Positions 16,977-26,001 are shown, numbered from the stretch's first letter. The stretch is 64,000 nucleotides of DNA from Paraburkholderia sacchari (GCF_000785435.2 NZ_JTDB02000002.1:1096284-1160283), one strand, 5' to 3'. Numbers and translations are program-made. The notes: generated by a model from the letters alone, not told the origin.

Positions 16977-18362
16977 ATGCCACATGTATTGATTGTCGAT
17001 GACGATGCGCAAACCCGCGAAGCACTCGCCGCCGTGGTGGCCGAAGACGGACTCACCACCGCGCAGGCCGGCGACCTGCGCGAGGCGCGTATCCAGTTGA
17101 TCCGGCAGATGCCGGACGTCGTCTTTACCGACCTGAAGCTGCCCGACGGCAGCGGCACGGATCTGTTTCAGGACCTCGACCCGCGCTCGGGCGTGGAGCT
17201 CGTCGTCATCACCGGTCACGCGAGCGTGGAAACGGCGGTCGATGCGCTCAAGTCGGGCGCCATCGACTATCTGGTCAAGCCGATCAATCTTCAGCGCGTG
17301 AAGGCGATTCTTAACCGCCTGCCGCGCGCGGGCGACCTCAAGGCCGAAATCGGCACGCTGCGCGGCGAGTTGCGCCGCATGGGGCGCTTCGGTCTCATGA
17401 TGGGCAACTCGCCGGCGATGCAGGAGGTCTACGACCAGATCAGCCGTGTCGCCCCCACGCCTGCGTCGGTGATGCTGGTGGGCGAGTCGGGCACGGGCAA
17501 GGAAGTCGCGGCCCAGACCATCCATCAGCTGAGCCTGCGCCGCAAGCACGAATTCCTCGCCGTGAATTGCGGCGCGATTTCGCCGAATCTGATCGAGTCG
17601 GAAATGTTCGGCCACGAGCGCGGCTCGTTCACGGGCGCGGATCGTCAGCACAAGGGCTATTTCGAACGGGCGAACGGCGGCACGCTGTTTCTCGACGAAA
17701 TCACCGAAATGCCGATCGAGCTCCAGGTGAAGCTGCTGCGCGTCCTGGAGACCGGCATGTTCATGCGCGTGGGCACCACCAAGGAGATCGAGACCGATGT
17801 GCGCCTGATCGCGGCGACCAACCGCGACCCGGAGCAGGCCGTTGAGGAGGGCAAGCTGCGGCTCGACCTCTACCACCGCCTGAATGTGTTTCCGATCAGC
17901 CTGCCGCCGCTGCGCGAGCGCGGCAAGGATGTGGAGCTGCTCGCCCAGGCGTTCCTCGACGAGCTCAACGAACGCCACGGCACGAAGAAGCAGTTCCCGG
18001 CGGCCGTGCGCGAGACGCTGGCCAGCTATCCGTGGCCGGGCAACGTGCGGGAGCTGAAGAACTACGTGCAGCGCGCGCACATCATGGCCGGCGCCGAAGG
18101 CGAGCTCACGGCCGCCGTGCCGCTGCAGATCTCGATTTCGAAGCCCGTGGCGGGCACGGCGGTGACGATTCCGTTCGGCACCTCGCTCGCCGATGCCGAT
18201 CGACAGCTGATTCTCGCGACGCTCGAGCAGTGCGGCGGCGTGAAGACGCGTGCGGCGGAGATTCTCGGCATCAGCCTGAAGACGCTTTATAACCGGCTCG
18301 TCGAGTATGGCAATGAGAGCGGCAAGGGCGAAGCGTCCACGGGCGTCGCAGGCGGCGCCTGA
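16977..18362 (+). CDS. NtrC-family sigma-54 response regulator
   Basis: A 461-residue regulator. The receiver domain (1-115) has D8-D10 and phosphoacceptor D52 in FTDLKLPDG. The AAA+ domain (about 142-370) has Walker A GESGTGKE at 169-176, the sigma-54 contact loop GSFTGA at 216-221 and Walker B TLFLDE at 236-241. A C-terminal Fis-type HTH (AAEILGISLKTLYNRL) follows. It should activate RpoN promoters on phosphorylation. No histidine kinase gene is adjacent, so it is an orphan here. C-terminal similarity to the receiver-less activator at 14700 (GT-LADA-Q-IL-TL--CGG) points to duplication. Confidence 0.92.
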   Translation: MPHVLIVDDDAQTREALAAVVAEDGLTTAQAGDLREARIQLIRQMPDVVFTDLKLPDGSGTDLFQDLDPRSGVELVVITGHASVETAVDALKSGAIDYLVKPINLQRVKAILNRLPRAGDLKAEIGTLRGELRRMGRFGLMMGNSPAMQEVYDQISRVAPTPASVMLVGESGTGKEVAAQTIHQLSLRRKHEFLAVNCGAISPNLIESEMFGHERGSFTGADRQHKGYFERANGGTLFLDEITEMPIELQVKLLRVLETGMFMRVGTTKEIETDVRLIAATNRDPEQAVEEGKLRLDLYHRLNVFPISLPPLRERGKDVELLAQAFLDELNERHGTKKQFPAAVRETLASYPWPGNVRELKNYVQRAHIMAGAEGELTAAVPLQISISKPVAGTAVTIPFGTSLADADRQLILATLEQCGGVKTRAAEILGISLKTLYNRLVEYGNESGKGEASTGVAGGA

Positions 18363-18486
18363 ACGCCGCTCCCGGCGACGGCCGCAGGCGTCCAGGCGCG
18401 CGGGTTTGCGCACGGACAGGTGTGCTGGTACGGGCGCTGGTACGTGGTTTGTAACCTGCTCTGTGCAACCTCACGAGGAGCGACCG

Positions 18487-18675
18487 ATGCTCACCTGCCG
18501 ATTACCGAATCTCGCCGATCCTGCGCGCATGCCACCCTCGCTTGCGCATACGCCGCAGCCCGACGATCCCCCGCACCGCGAACCCGATGCGCCTGATGCG
18601 CCGCCCATCGGCGATCCGCCGCCCGAGCCCGACGAAGCGCCGCATGCCGACGGGGTGCCGAGGCAAGTTCGCTGA
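18487..18675 (+). CDS. Small proline-rich protein, unknown
   Basis: A 62-residue protein with a short N-terminus (MLTCRLPNLADPARM) followed by a Pro/Asp/Glu/His-rich tail (about 20 prolines). A clear AGGAG site 8 nt before the ATG supports translation. It is probably disordered. It lies between a response regulator and a similarly small Gly/Pro-rich gene; no function can be assigned. Confidence 0.5.
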   Translation: MLTCRLPNLADPARMPPSLAHTPQPDDPPHREPDAPDAPPIGDPPPEPDEAPHADGVPRQVR

Positions 18676-18787
18676 TACTCGTGCTTTTTATGTACGAGTT
18701 ACAAACGCTTCGCCATTTTTACCGGCATTTTCACGCGACGGCCCCTAGACTGTAAGCACACCGCAGCCTTGCCGCAGGTTCGCGGCC

Positions 18788-18817
18788 GAGGCATCAGAAG
18801 GCATCAGGAGGCATCGA
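18788..18817 (+). repeat. 10-bp tandem repeat (x3) carrying the ribosome-binding site
   Basis: GAGGCATCAG, AAGGCATCAG and GAGGCATCGA run directly up to the start codon at 18819. The last unit supplies the GGAGG Shine-Dalgarno sequence. Copy-number change here would alter the number of SD-like AGG sites. Confidence 0.6.
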
Positions 18818-18818
18818 T

Positions 18819-19055
18819 ATGAGACATCCCGCCATGCGCCGCTCGGCCCGCTACACGGGCAAGCGCGGCCCGCGCGACGCCGCCGGCAAGAGCGGCGATC
18901 CGGCTGCCGATCCGGCATCCGGCATCCCTCACGATCCCGCCGGACAGAACCGCCCGGCGCCCGGCGTGCCGCCCGACGGCGAGCACAATCAGGGCGGCGC
19001 GCGCGCGGAGGGACTCGACTATCAGCGCGATCTGGGGTCCGAGCAGGACGCCTGA
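18819..19055 (+). CDS. Small hydrophilic protein, unknown
   Basis: A 78-residue protein with a basic N-terminus (MRHPAMRRSARYTGKRGPRD) and a Gly/Pro/Asp/Asn-rich, probably disordered remainder ending LGSEQDA. GGAGG lies 7 nt before the ATG. Located upstream of otsA, so a stress role is conceivable, but nothing in the sequence shows it. Confidence 0.55.
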   Translation: MRHPAMRRSARYTGKRGPRDAAGKSGDPAADPASGIPHDPAGQNRPAPGVPPDGEHNQGGARAEGLDYQRDLGSEQDA

Positions 19056-19225
19056 TTTGCCGCGTTCGCAGAGCGCCTGACGCGCGCTGCGGCTTGCGCT
19101 TGCCGCGCGAACCGATGCCGCCGCGATTTGCGTCTGGAGCGCCTGGGCCTGGAGGAGGCACGACTCTTGCTTCAATTGTCCTTGCACCGTCCTCTGCACC
19201 CAACGAAACAGGAGGTACACCCGCA

Positions 19226-20668
19226 ATGGGCAGACTGATCGTGGTATCGAATCGCGTTGCACCGACACAGGAAGGGCGCCCGGCAGCCGGAGGGCTGGCG
19301 GTCGGCGTGCTCGACGCCCTGAAGGAAACTGGCGGAGTCTGGTTCGGCTGGAGCGGCGAGACCGTTACGGAGCAGGCGGCCCCCGTCATCGAGCAACAGG
19401 GCAGCGTCACGTACGCCACGGTGGGCCTCACCCGGCGCGACTATGACCAGTACTACAAAGGTTTCTCGAATACGACGCTCTGGCCCACCTTCCACTATCG
19501 CAATGATCTCGCGCGCTACGAGCGCCAGGAATACAGCGGCTATCTGCGCGTGAACGCGACGCTCGCGCGTCAGTTGCAGCCGCTGCTTCAGCACGACGAC
19601 ATCATCTGGGTGCACGACTATCACCTGATCCCGTTCGCGCGCAGCCTGCGCGAGCTCGGCGTGAAGAATCCGATCGGCTTTTTCCTGCATATCCCGCTGC
19701 CGGTGCCGGAAGTAATACGCTCGGTGCCGCCGCACGAGGAGTTGATGCGTTTCATGTGCGACTACGACGTGGTGGGCTTCCAGACCGACGCCGACCGTCA
19801 GGCGTTCCTCGATTACGTCGAGCGTGGCGGCCATGGCACGTCGAGCGAGGACGGCATGGTCCACGCGTGGGATCGCTTCCTGAAGGTGGGCGCCTACCCG
19901 ATCGGCATCTATCCCGATGCGATCGCGAAGTCCGCCGTGCAGTTCTCCGACCGCAAGGCCGCGCGCAGCCTGCGCGACGCCATGCGCGGGCGCAAGCTCA
20001 TCATGAGCGTCGACCGGCTCGATTACTCGAAGGGGCTCGCCGAGCGGTTCCAGGCGTTCGAGCGCATGCTGCTGAACGGCCCGGGCTGGCATGGCCGCGT
20101 CTCGCTCCTGCAGATCGCGCCGCCTACGCGCTCCGACGTGCAGACCTATCAGGCGATCCGCCGCAATCTCGAAGGCGAGGCGGGCCGCATCAATGGCCGT
20201 TTCGCGCAGCTCGACTGGACGCCGATCCAGTATCTGAACCGCAAATACGAGCGCGATTTGCTGATGGCGCTGTTCCGCCAGGCGCAGGTGGGCTATGTCG
20301 CGCCGCTGCGCGACGGCATGAACCTGGTTGCGAAGGAGTACGTCGCATCGCAGGATCCCGAAGATCCGGGCGTGCTGGTGCTCTCGCAGTTCGCGGGCGC
20401 CGCCGAACAGTTGCCGGGCGCGCTTGTTGTGAATCCTTACGATCTGAACCAGACCGCCGAGGCGCTCGAGCGCGCGCTCTCGATGCCGCACGCGGAGCGC
20501 CGCTCGCGTTACGAGGACATGATGGCCTTGCTGCGCGAGAACAATCTTTCGGTGTGGCGCGACACCTTCCTCGCCGACCTGCGCAGCGTGGCGACGGCGG
20601 CTTCTGTCACCGCGAAGGCGCGCAGCGCCGCGCCCGTGAAAGCGGCTACGACGAGCAAGGCGAACTGA
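19226..20668 (+). CDS. otsA: Trehalose-6-phosphate synthase OtsA
   Basis: A 480-residue GT20 enzyme that joins UDP-glucose and glucose-6-phosphate into trehalose-6-phosphate, the first step of osmoprotectant trehalose synthesis. It has the N-terminal MGRLIVVSNRVAP, the HDYHLIPF segment, the acceptor/donor-site FFLHIPLPVPE and SVDRLDYSKGL, and PLRDGMNLVAKEYVA near the donor site. Length matches E. coli OtsA (474). AGGAGG precedes the ATG at 19226; the frame is open upstream to 19094 without support. The phosphatase otsB is not in the window. Its C-terminal tail (about 455-480) is Ala/Lys-rich. Confidence 0.95.
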   Translation: MGRLIVVSNRVAPTQEGRPAAGGLAVGVLDALKETGGVWFGWSGETVTEQAAPVIEQQGSVTYATVGLTRRDYDQYYKGFSNTTLWPTFHYRNDLARYERQEYSGYLRVNATLARQLQPLLQHDDIIWVHDYHLIPFARSLRELGVKNPIGFFLHIPLPVPEVIRSVPPHEELMRFMCDYDVVGFQTDADRQAFLDYVERGGHGTSSEDGMVHAWDRFLKVGAYPIGIYPDAIAKSAVQFSDRKAARSLRDAMRGRKLIMSVDRLDYSKGLAERFQAFERMLLNGPGWHGRVSLLQIAPPTRSDVQTYQAIRRNLEGEAGRINGRFAQLDWTPIQYLNRKYERDLLMALFRQAQVGYVAPLRDGMNLVAKEYVASQDPEDPGVLVLSQFAGAAEQLPGALVVNPYDLNQTAEALERALSMPHAERRSRYEDMMALLRENNLSVWRDTFLADLRSVATAASVTAKARSAAPVKAATTSKAN

Positions 20669-20786
20669 GCGCACCCGGGCGAACACAGGTCTATCGTGTG
20701 CGCCGCGGGCATGCGCACGACGACTCGAGCGCGGCTGCCCGCCGTGCCCGATGTTGTCGGTTATCGGCTACCGGCAGCCGGCGCTG

Positions 20787-21347
20787 TCAGGCCCGCTGCG
20801 TTCCCGCCTGGCCATATGGCGTAGGCGTCCGGGTTGGGTCGAAGTCGGCCCAGTGGCCGCCGTTCCATTGCCCCGAGGCGCGCTCGAGATCGTCGGCGCC
20901 GGCCTCGCGCAGGACTTGCGCAGCCGTTGCCTGATTCTCTGCGCTCACATGCACCGCGAGCAGCACGCCCGACTGGCGTGCTTCACGATGCACGAGTTCC
21001 GCGTGTTCGGCCCGATGCTGCCAGCCCGCGCCGATGCGCGCGCCAAGCCACGCGCCCACGATCGCTGCGATCACGGTGGACGGCAGCGACGCCATTAGCA
21101 GCGCGCCGAACAGCGCGATGCCCACCACGGCGCCTGCGACCGCGCCCAACGTCATATTGCGCTGGCGATGCGGCGATAGCGCATCGGCATGCGCGGGATG
21201 CGACCTGCGGTGCACGTCATGCATGCCGCGCGGATTGACGAAAAAAAGGTTGACGTCTTCCTCGATGAAGCCGCGCGCGAACAGCTTTTCGGCCACGGCT
21301 TCGGCGGCGGGGAAGGTCGTGAACCGGCCTGCGACGATCAGAGACAT
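20787..21347 (-). CDS. Glycine-zipper membrane protein, unknown
   Basis: A 186-residue protein. The first ~50 residues (MSLIVAGRFTTFPAAEAVAEKLFARGF) resemble a small ferredoxin-like domain found in general-stress proteins. A Gly/Ala-rich pair of helices (TLGAVAGAVVGIALFGALL and STVIAAIVGAWLGARIGAG) looks like a glycine zipper. The C-terminal region (VLLAVHVSAENQATAAQVLREAGADDLERA) suggests a second alpha/beta unit. ATG 21347 follows AAGGGGGA. It is convergent with otsA and may be a stress-related inner-membrane protein (inference). Confidence 0.7.
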   Translation of the reverse strand: MSLIVAGRFTTFPAAEAVAEKLFARGFIEEDVNLFFVNPRGMHDVHRRSHPAHADALSPHRQRNMTLGAVAGAVVGIALFGALLMASLPSTVIAAIVGAWLGARIGAGWQHRAEHAELVHREARQSGVLLAVHVSAENQATAAQVLREAGADDLERASGQWNGGHWADFDPTRTPTPYGQAGTQRA

Positions 21348-21505
21348 GGGAATCCCCCTTCGCAAGGTTGACTCGCCTGACGAGCGGCGCCGAACCTTCG
21401 GCGGATGCTGCGGGGCGGGCGCCAATGAATCCATGTTAGTGCATGTTCGCGCGGGTTACCGGTGCCACGGCGGATGCAGCGGGCGTGGCCGGCGTGGGCG
21501 CGTTG

Positions 21506-22945
21506 TTACCCCTGCGTGGCCGCGCCGCGCCGCGGCATGAGCCGCAGCACGCTCACCACCGCCGCAAGCGCTGCGAAAGCGGTCGCCACATAGAGCGCCA
21601 CGGTGGGCCCATGCTGCGGCGCGACGCCGAAGATCAGCGCGACCAGCGCCGCGCCGAGCGTCTGGCCGGTGAGCCGCGCCGTGCCGAGCATGCCGCTCGC
21701 ACCGCCGCTGCGCTCGCGTGGCGCGGAGGAGAGAATCTGCCGGTTGTTGGGCGACTGGAAAATGCCGAAGCCCGCGCCGCACAACGCCATGCGCCAGCTG
21801 ATCTCGACGATGGTGGGCTGCGCATGCAGCGTCGCGAGCGAGGCCAGCGAGACGAGCCCGAGCGCGAAGAGCGCGAGCCCCACGCCGCCGAGCATGCCGG
21901 CCGGATAGCGGTCGGAGAGCACCCCCGCGAGCGGCGCCGCGCCGATGATCACGAGCGGCCAGGGCGTCATGAGCAGGCCCGTCTGCACCTGCGAAAAGCC
22001 GAAGGTCTCCTGCAGCAGGAACGGCAGCGCCACGAACGAGAGCATCTGCGCGCAGAACGAGCAGATCGAGGTGCCGATCGACAGCGCGAACACCGGATTG
22101 GCGAGCAAATCGACGGGCAACAGCGGGGCGGGTTGCGTGAGCTGGCGCCGCACGAAGAACCAGCCGATCACGAGCGCCCCCGCGAATTCGAGTGCGACCC
22201 ACGCGCGGCCTTCGCCGTGGCCGAGGCCGTCGACAGCGAAAATCAGGAGCCCGAACACGAGGGCGTTAAGCACGGCGCTCAGCAGATCGTAGGGCGCGGG
22301 ATGCCGTTCGTTGACGGGCAGCGCGCGAAGGCCCAGCACGAGCGCCGCGATGCCGATCGGCACATTGATCGCGAAGAGCCACGGCCACGAAGCGATGGCG
22401 AGCACGCCCGACGCAAGCGTCGGGCCCACCGCCGAAGCGATCGCCACCACCATCGCATTGATGGCGATGCCGCGCCCGAGTTGCGCGCGCGGGTAAATCA
22501 TGCGCACGAGCGCGGTGTTCACGCTCATGATGCCGGCGCCGCCGAAGCCCTGCACCGTGCGCGCGATCGTGAGCTCGGGCAGCGAGGTCGAGAGCGCGCA
22601 GCCGAGCGAGGCGAGCGTGAAGAGCGCCATGCCCCACAGGTAGACGCGCCGGTAGCCGATGCGGTCGCCGAGCGAGGCGAGCGGCAGCAGCGAGATCGTT
22701 ACCGAAAGCTGATACGAGTTCACGATCCAGATCGAGCTCGCGGCGCTCGCATTGAGGTGATGCGCGATGGTCGGCAGCGCGACGTTGGCGATCGCGCCGT
22801 CGAGCACTGCGAGCGTGATGCCGAGCGCGACTACGAGGATCGCGTAATAGCGTTGAGGGAAGGGCAGCCCGGTCTCGAGGTCGCCGGAGGGATCGACGGG
22901 ATTGGCGGGATCGGCGCGCGAGGCGGCAAGCGTGGATGTGGGCAT
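21506..22945 (-). CDS. DHA2-family (14-TM) MFS drug exporter
   Basis: A protein of about 479 residues with some 14 hydrophobic segments, typical of the EmrB/QacA group of proton-driven exporters. Visible family features are the N-terminal motif ITLAVLDGAIANVALPTI (motif D1), WIVNSYQLSVTISLLPLASLGDRIGYRRVY (motif A region) and FGGAGIMSVNTALVRMIYP (motif C region). The C-terminus is basic (RLMPRRGAATQG). An alternative start at 22999 would add 18 residues; neither has a clear SD. No membrane-fusion partner gene is adjacent. Substrate unknown. Confidence 0.88.
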   Translation of the reverse strand: MPTSTLAASRADPANPVDPSGDLETGLPFPQRYYAILVVALGITLAVLDGAIANVALPTIAHHLNASAASSIWIVNSYQLSVTISLLPLASLGDRIGYRRVYLWGMALFTLASLGCALSTSLPELTIARTVQGFGGAGIMSVNTALVRMIYPRAQLGRGIAINAMVVAIASAVGPTLASGVLAIASWPWLFAINVPIGIAALVLGLRALPVNERHPAPYDLLSAVLNALVFGLLIFAVDGLGHGEGRAWVALEFAGALVIGWFFVRRQLTQPAPLLPVDLLANPVFALSIGTSICSFCAQMLSFVALPFLLQETFGFSQVQTGLLMTPWPLVIIGAAPLAGVLSDRYPAGMLGGVGLALFALGLVSLASLATLHAQPTIVEISWRMALCGAGFGIFQSPNNRQILSSAPRERSGGASGMLGTARLTGQTLGAALVALIFGVAPQHGPTVALYVATAFAALAAVVSVLRLMPRRGAATQG

Positions 22946-23057
22946 CGATGAGAGGGGCGGCGCGCGTCGAGCCTGACATGCGCCGCCGGGCGTTTTCATG
23001 GTGCTGCGTTGTGTTGCGCGACGTGCGCCAGGCGCGCTAGCCGCGGTGGCTTCAGCG

Positions 23058-23561
23058 TTACTTCAGTTCGTAGAGCCCGACCCAGGTGGTCGAGTCCATC
23101 TCGTTCAGGTGCGTCATGAAGCGGGCGACCGCGTTGGTGGTTTCCTGCGTGACCGGCAACTGCGCGACTTTCAGCGCATGGATGCGGAAGATGTAGCGGT
23201 GTGGCTTGTCCCCGCGCGGCGGCGCTGCGCCCCCGAAGCCGACCGTGCCGTAGTCGTTGCGCACCTGCACCGCGCCTTGCGGCAACAGGCTGCCATCAGC
23301 CTTGCCCGCGTTGAGCGCGAGCGAGCGCACGTCGGCCGGGATGTTGACGACCACCCAATGCCAGAAGCCGCTGCCCGTGGGCGCATCCGGGTCGTAGACG
23401 GTGAGCGCGAAGCTTTGCGTGTCGGCGGGCGGCGCGTCCCATTGCAAGGAGGGCGAAACATTGTCGCCATCGACGCCGAAGGCTCGATCGTCGAATTCCT
23501 GCGCCTTTGGCATGAAACCGTTACTCGGAAAGTCATCGGACCAGAGTCGAAAATCAGCCAT
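23058..23561 (-). CDS. PEBP-family protein (YbhB/YbcL type)
   Basis: A 167-residue cytoplasmic protein of the phosphatidylethanolamine-binding family. Ligand-pocket motifs are present: SLQWDAPPADTQSFALTVYDPDAP with the DPDAP signature, FWHWVVVNIP, and GGAAPPRGDKPHRYIF, which contains the conserved PP-G-HRY block. The bacterial members have no firmly known substrate. Monocistronic, between an exporter and the vsr-dcm pair. The end of the gene shows a weak 11-bp duplication (CTGAAG twice) around its stop. Confidence 0.92.
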   Translation of the reverse strand: MADFRLWSDDFPSNGFMPKAQEFDDRAFGVDGDNVSPSLQWDAPPADTQSFALTVYDPDAPTGSGFWHWVVVNIPADVRSLALNAGKADGSLLPQGAVQVRNDYGTVGFGGAAPPRGDKPHRYIFRIHALKVAQLPVTQETTNAVARFMTHLNEMDSTTWVGLYELK

Positions 23562-23738
23562 CGGTTGCCTCCTTCTCGTTCAATTCTGAAATGGATGCGT
23601 CGGGCGTCACAAGTCGGGCGTCGCGTTGCCGGGGGACGCCGGCAGACGGTCCAGTTTATCACTGCGTGGCGTGGCGCTATGGCCGGGCGTCGGCTGTGCC
23701 TGGAACGCTCCTGGGGCGGCCTGGGTCGTGAACGACGC

Positions 23739-24188
23739 TCAGGCGCGCGCCTCGAACCAACTGCTTGCGGGGTCTTCGAGCCAATGCGCGAGCCGCTGCA
23801 CGACAGCCTGCGGATCCTGCGCGGCACCACGCAGCGCGCATTCCCAGATCACGGCCACGCGCCATCCCTGGGCCGCGAGCGCGGCGAGGGCCTTTGCGTC
23901 GTTGGCGCGGTTGCGCGCAATCTTTGCGCGCCAGAATTCCGGCCGCGTGGCCGGCCACTTGAAGAGCGCACACTGATGACCGTGCCAGAAGCAGCCGTGC
24001 ACGAACACCACGGCGCGATAGCGGGGCAGCACGATGTCGGGGCGCCCCGGCAGTTCGCGCACGTCGAGCCGAAAGCGAAAGCCGCGCCGATGCAACAGGC
24101 TGCGCACCAGCATTTCGGGCTTCGTGTTGCGCGCGCGGATGCCCGACATCATCCGGCTGCGCGTGGCGGTGTCGACGACGTCGACCAT
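23739..24188 (-). CDS. vsr: Very short patch repair endonuclease Vsr
   Basis: A 149-residue mismatch nicking enzyme that cuts 5' of T in T:G mismatches arising from deamination of 5-methylcytosine. It has the ATRSRMMSGIRARNTKPE start, the catalytic GRPD segment, and the zinc/active-site block HGCFWHGHQC followed by PATRPEFW. The WECALRG motif is near the end. Length is typical. It lies 33 bp downstream of dcm on the same strand, the standard partnership that limits C-to-T mutation at methylated sites. Confidence 0.95.
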   Translation of the reverse strand: MVDVVDTATRSRMMSGIRARNTKPEMLVRSLLHRRGFRFRLDVRELPGRPDIVLPRYRAVVFVHGCFWHGHQCALFKWPATRPEFWRAKIARNRANDAKALAALAAQGWRVAVIWECALRGAAQDPQAVVQRLAHWLEDPASSWFEARA

Positions 24189-24221
24189 GGCGCGCCTTTT
24201 GCGGTTCGCGCGAGCTGGCGC

Positions 24222-25634
24222 TCAGGCCGGCGCGGCGGCGGGTTGGGACCCGGCCGGCGAGACGGGAGCCGAGACGAGAGACGAAGCGGGCGGCGAAACC
24301 GGCGCCGAATCGACGGACTCAGCCGCCGCGCGTGAGCGCGCCAGCGCCGTATCGAGATGCGGCATCATCGTGCGCGCCACTTCGCGCATCACCGGCATCA
24401 CGACGCTATTGCCGAATTGCCGGTACGCCTGGGTGTCGCTCACCGGAATGCGGAAGGTGTCGGGAAAGCCCATCAGGCGCGCGCATTCGCGCGGCGTGAG
24501 GCGGCGCGGACGCAGGCCTTCGCCCTGATGCACGAGAATCTCGCTGCCGTCCTTGTGATAGCGCGCGGAGAGCGTGCGCGTGACGCTGCCCGGAAACGCG
24601 AGGCCGTAGCCGAAGCCGTTGCCGGCCGCGCGATGCTTCTCCGCATATTGCTGCAGATAGGCCCACAGTCCCGGCGTGAGCGTGTATTTCGGCTGGACCT
24701 GGCGCGCCGCGTGATCGAAGAAGCGTTCGCCGTCCCAGGGCAGGACGGGCTCGCTGCCGTCGGTGCGGTGCAGGATCGAACCGAGACGTGGACCTTCCTC
24801 GGGCAGGCTGAGCGCGTCCCACGTGAACGGCGTGGGCTCGCGAAAGCCGACGATGATGATGCGCTCGCGATGCTGCGGCGTGAAATGGCGCCCGTCGATT
24901 ACGCGGTAATGCACGTCGTAGCCGAGCTCGTTGCGCAGCACCTGCAGGATCACGTCGAAGGTGCGGCCGTGGTCGTGTGAAAGGAGATTCTTGACGTTCT
25001 CGAGCAGGAAGGCGGCGGGCCGCTTCTCGGCGATGATGCGCGCGACGTCGAAGAACAGCGTGCCTTGCGTCGTGCACTCGAAGCCGTGCGGACGGCCGAG
25101 CGCGTTCTTCTTCGAAACGCCCGCGATGGAGAACGGCTGGCACGGAAAGCCCGCGAGCAGCACGTCGTGGTCGGGCACCTCGGCGGCGGGAAATTCGACG
25201 ATGTCGCCCACGAACATATGGCCCGCATCATTCGACTGCGCATCCGTCTGCGCGTAGTTTTCCAGATAGGTTTTCTTGGAGAACGGATTCCACTCGCTCG
25301 TCATGACGCAGGCGCCGCCGTGCGCCTCGAAGCCCTTGCGAATGCCGCCGATGCCCGCGAACAGATCGACGAAGCGAAAGCGCGCGGGTTGCCGGCTGGA
25401 CGATTTCGCGCCGGAGCCCGCGACCGTATCGGCGCTGTGCAAGAGCTCGCGCAGCGCGGCTTCGAGCATGGCGGGGCACGGCGTTTCGCCTTTTTCCCAA
25501 CGGCGCACGGTCTTGACGTCCTTGCCGACGTGGGCGGCGATCTGCTGCTGCGTGAAGCGCTGGCGTGCCTGCTGAAGCAGGTCTAGCGAATGGGCCGGGT
25601 GCACGAAGTCCTCTCTGGGTATTTTGGCGGACAT
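24222..25634 (-). CDS. dcm: DNA cytosine-5 methyltransferase, Dcm-like, with N-terminal HTH
   Basis: A 470-residue C5-methyltransferase. The catalytic motifs run in order: I FVDLFAGIGGIRKGF, IV GFPCQPFS (nucleophile Cys), VI LLENVKNL, VIII QHRERIIIVGF, IX RRLTPRECARLMGF and X QAYRQFGNSVV. The target-recognition region (LTPGLWAYLQQYAEKH, GNGFGYGLAFPGSVTRTLSARYHKDGSEIL) is very like E. coli Dcm, so CCWGG methylation is likely but not shown. Residues about 15-70 form an XRE-type helix-turn-helix (FTQQQIAAHVGKDVKTVRRW) not found in E. coli Dcm; it may repress its own gene. The C-terminal 40 residues are a low-complexity Ser/Pro/Ala tail. Followed by vsr. Confidence 0.93.
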   Translation of the reverse strand: MSAKIPREDFVHPAHSLDLLQQARQRFTQQQIAAHVGKDVKTVRRWEKGETPCPAMLEAALRELLHSADTVAGSGAKSSSRQPARFRFVDLFAGIGGIRKGFEAHGGACVMTSEWNPFSKKTYLENYAQTDAQSNDAGHMFVGDIVEFPAAEVPDHDVLLAGFPCQPFSIAGVSKKNALGRPHGFECTTQGTLFFDVARIIAEKRPAAFLLENVKNLLSHDHGRTFDVILQVLRNELGYDVHYRVIDGRHFTPQHRERIIIVGFREPTPFTWDALSLPEEGPRLGSILHRTDGSEPVLPWDGERFFDHAARQVQPKYTLTPGLWAYLQQYAEKHRAAGNGFGYGLAFPGSVTRTLSARYHKDGSEILVHQGEGLRPRRLTPRECARLMGFPDTFRIPVSDTQAYRQFGNSVVMPVMREVARTMMPHLDTALARSRAAAESVDSAPVSPPASSLVSAPVSPAGSQPAAAPA

Positions 25635-25698
25635 TATGTCCGATGGACGACCCCAGCACCAGGACTTCCGCGCGCGGCGGACCAGAGACTAAAAGCGG

Positions 25699-26001
25699 TT
25701 AGCGACGGCCAGCGCCGTTGCCGACGGCGTGCTTCGCGCTGGCCGCCTCCTCCGACGCGGCGTTCAGTTCATGCAATTCGATCTGGAACAGCAGGCTGTC
25801 GATATCGGCGAGCTGGCCTTTATTGACGTGGCCGGTGGCGAGCAGCTGGTGCAGGCGCATGCGCCAGTAGGAAGGGGCGAGGATCGGTCCGCCGAAATCG
25901 CCCGCGAGCGAAAGCGGCATGACGCGCCGAATATGGGCGATATCCTGGTCGAGGAGACTCGACAACAGGTGGCCGGCCGGGAGGGGACGTAGTGTGTCCA
26001 T
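25699..26001 (-). CDS. Conserved small protein, unknown
   Basis: A 100-residue protein, MDTLRPLPAGHLLSSLLDQD onward, with an amphipathic SYWRMRLHQLLATGHVNKGQLADIDSLLFQIELHEL core and an Ala-rich tail. There is no signal peptide or membrane helix. The composition and codon use are normal for the window, and no overlapping frame is as convincing. No function assigned. Confidence 0.6.
   Translation of the reverse strand: MDTLRPLPAGHLLSSLLDQDIAHIRRVMPLSLAGDFGGPILAPSYWRMRLHQLLATGHVNKGQLADIDSLLFQIELHELNAASEEAASAKHAVGNGAGRR

Noticed and set aside
22000..22951. Long plus-strand frame of Arg/Glu/His-rich sequence opposite the DHA2 exporter
   Set aside because: Composition is that of the antisense of a membrane protein; no SD and no domain.
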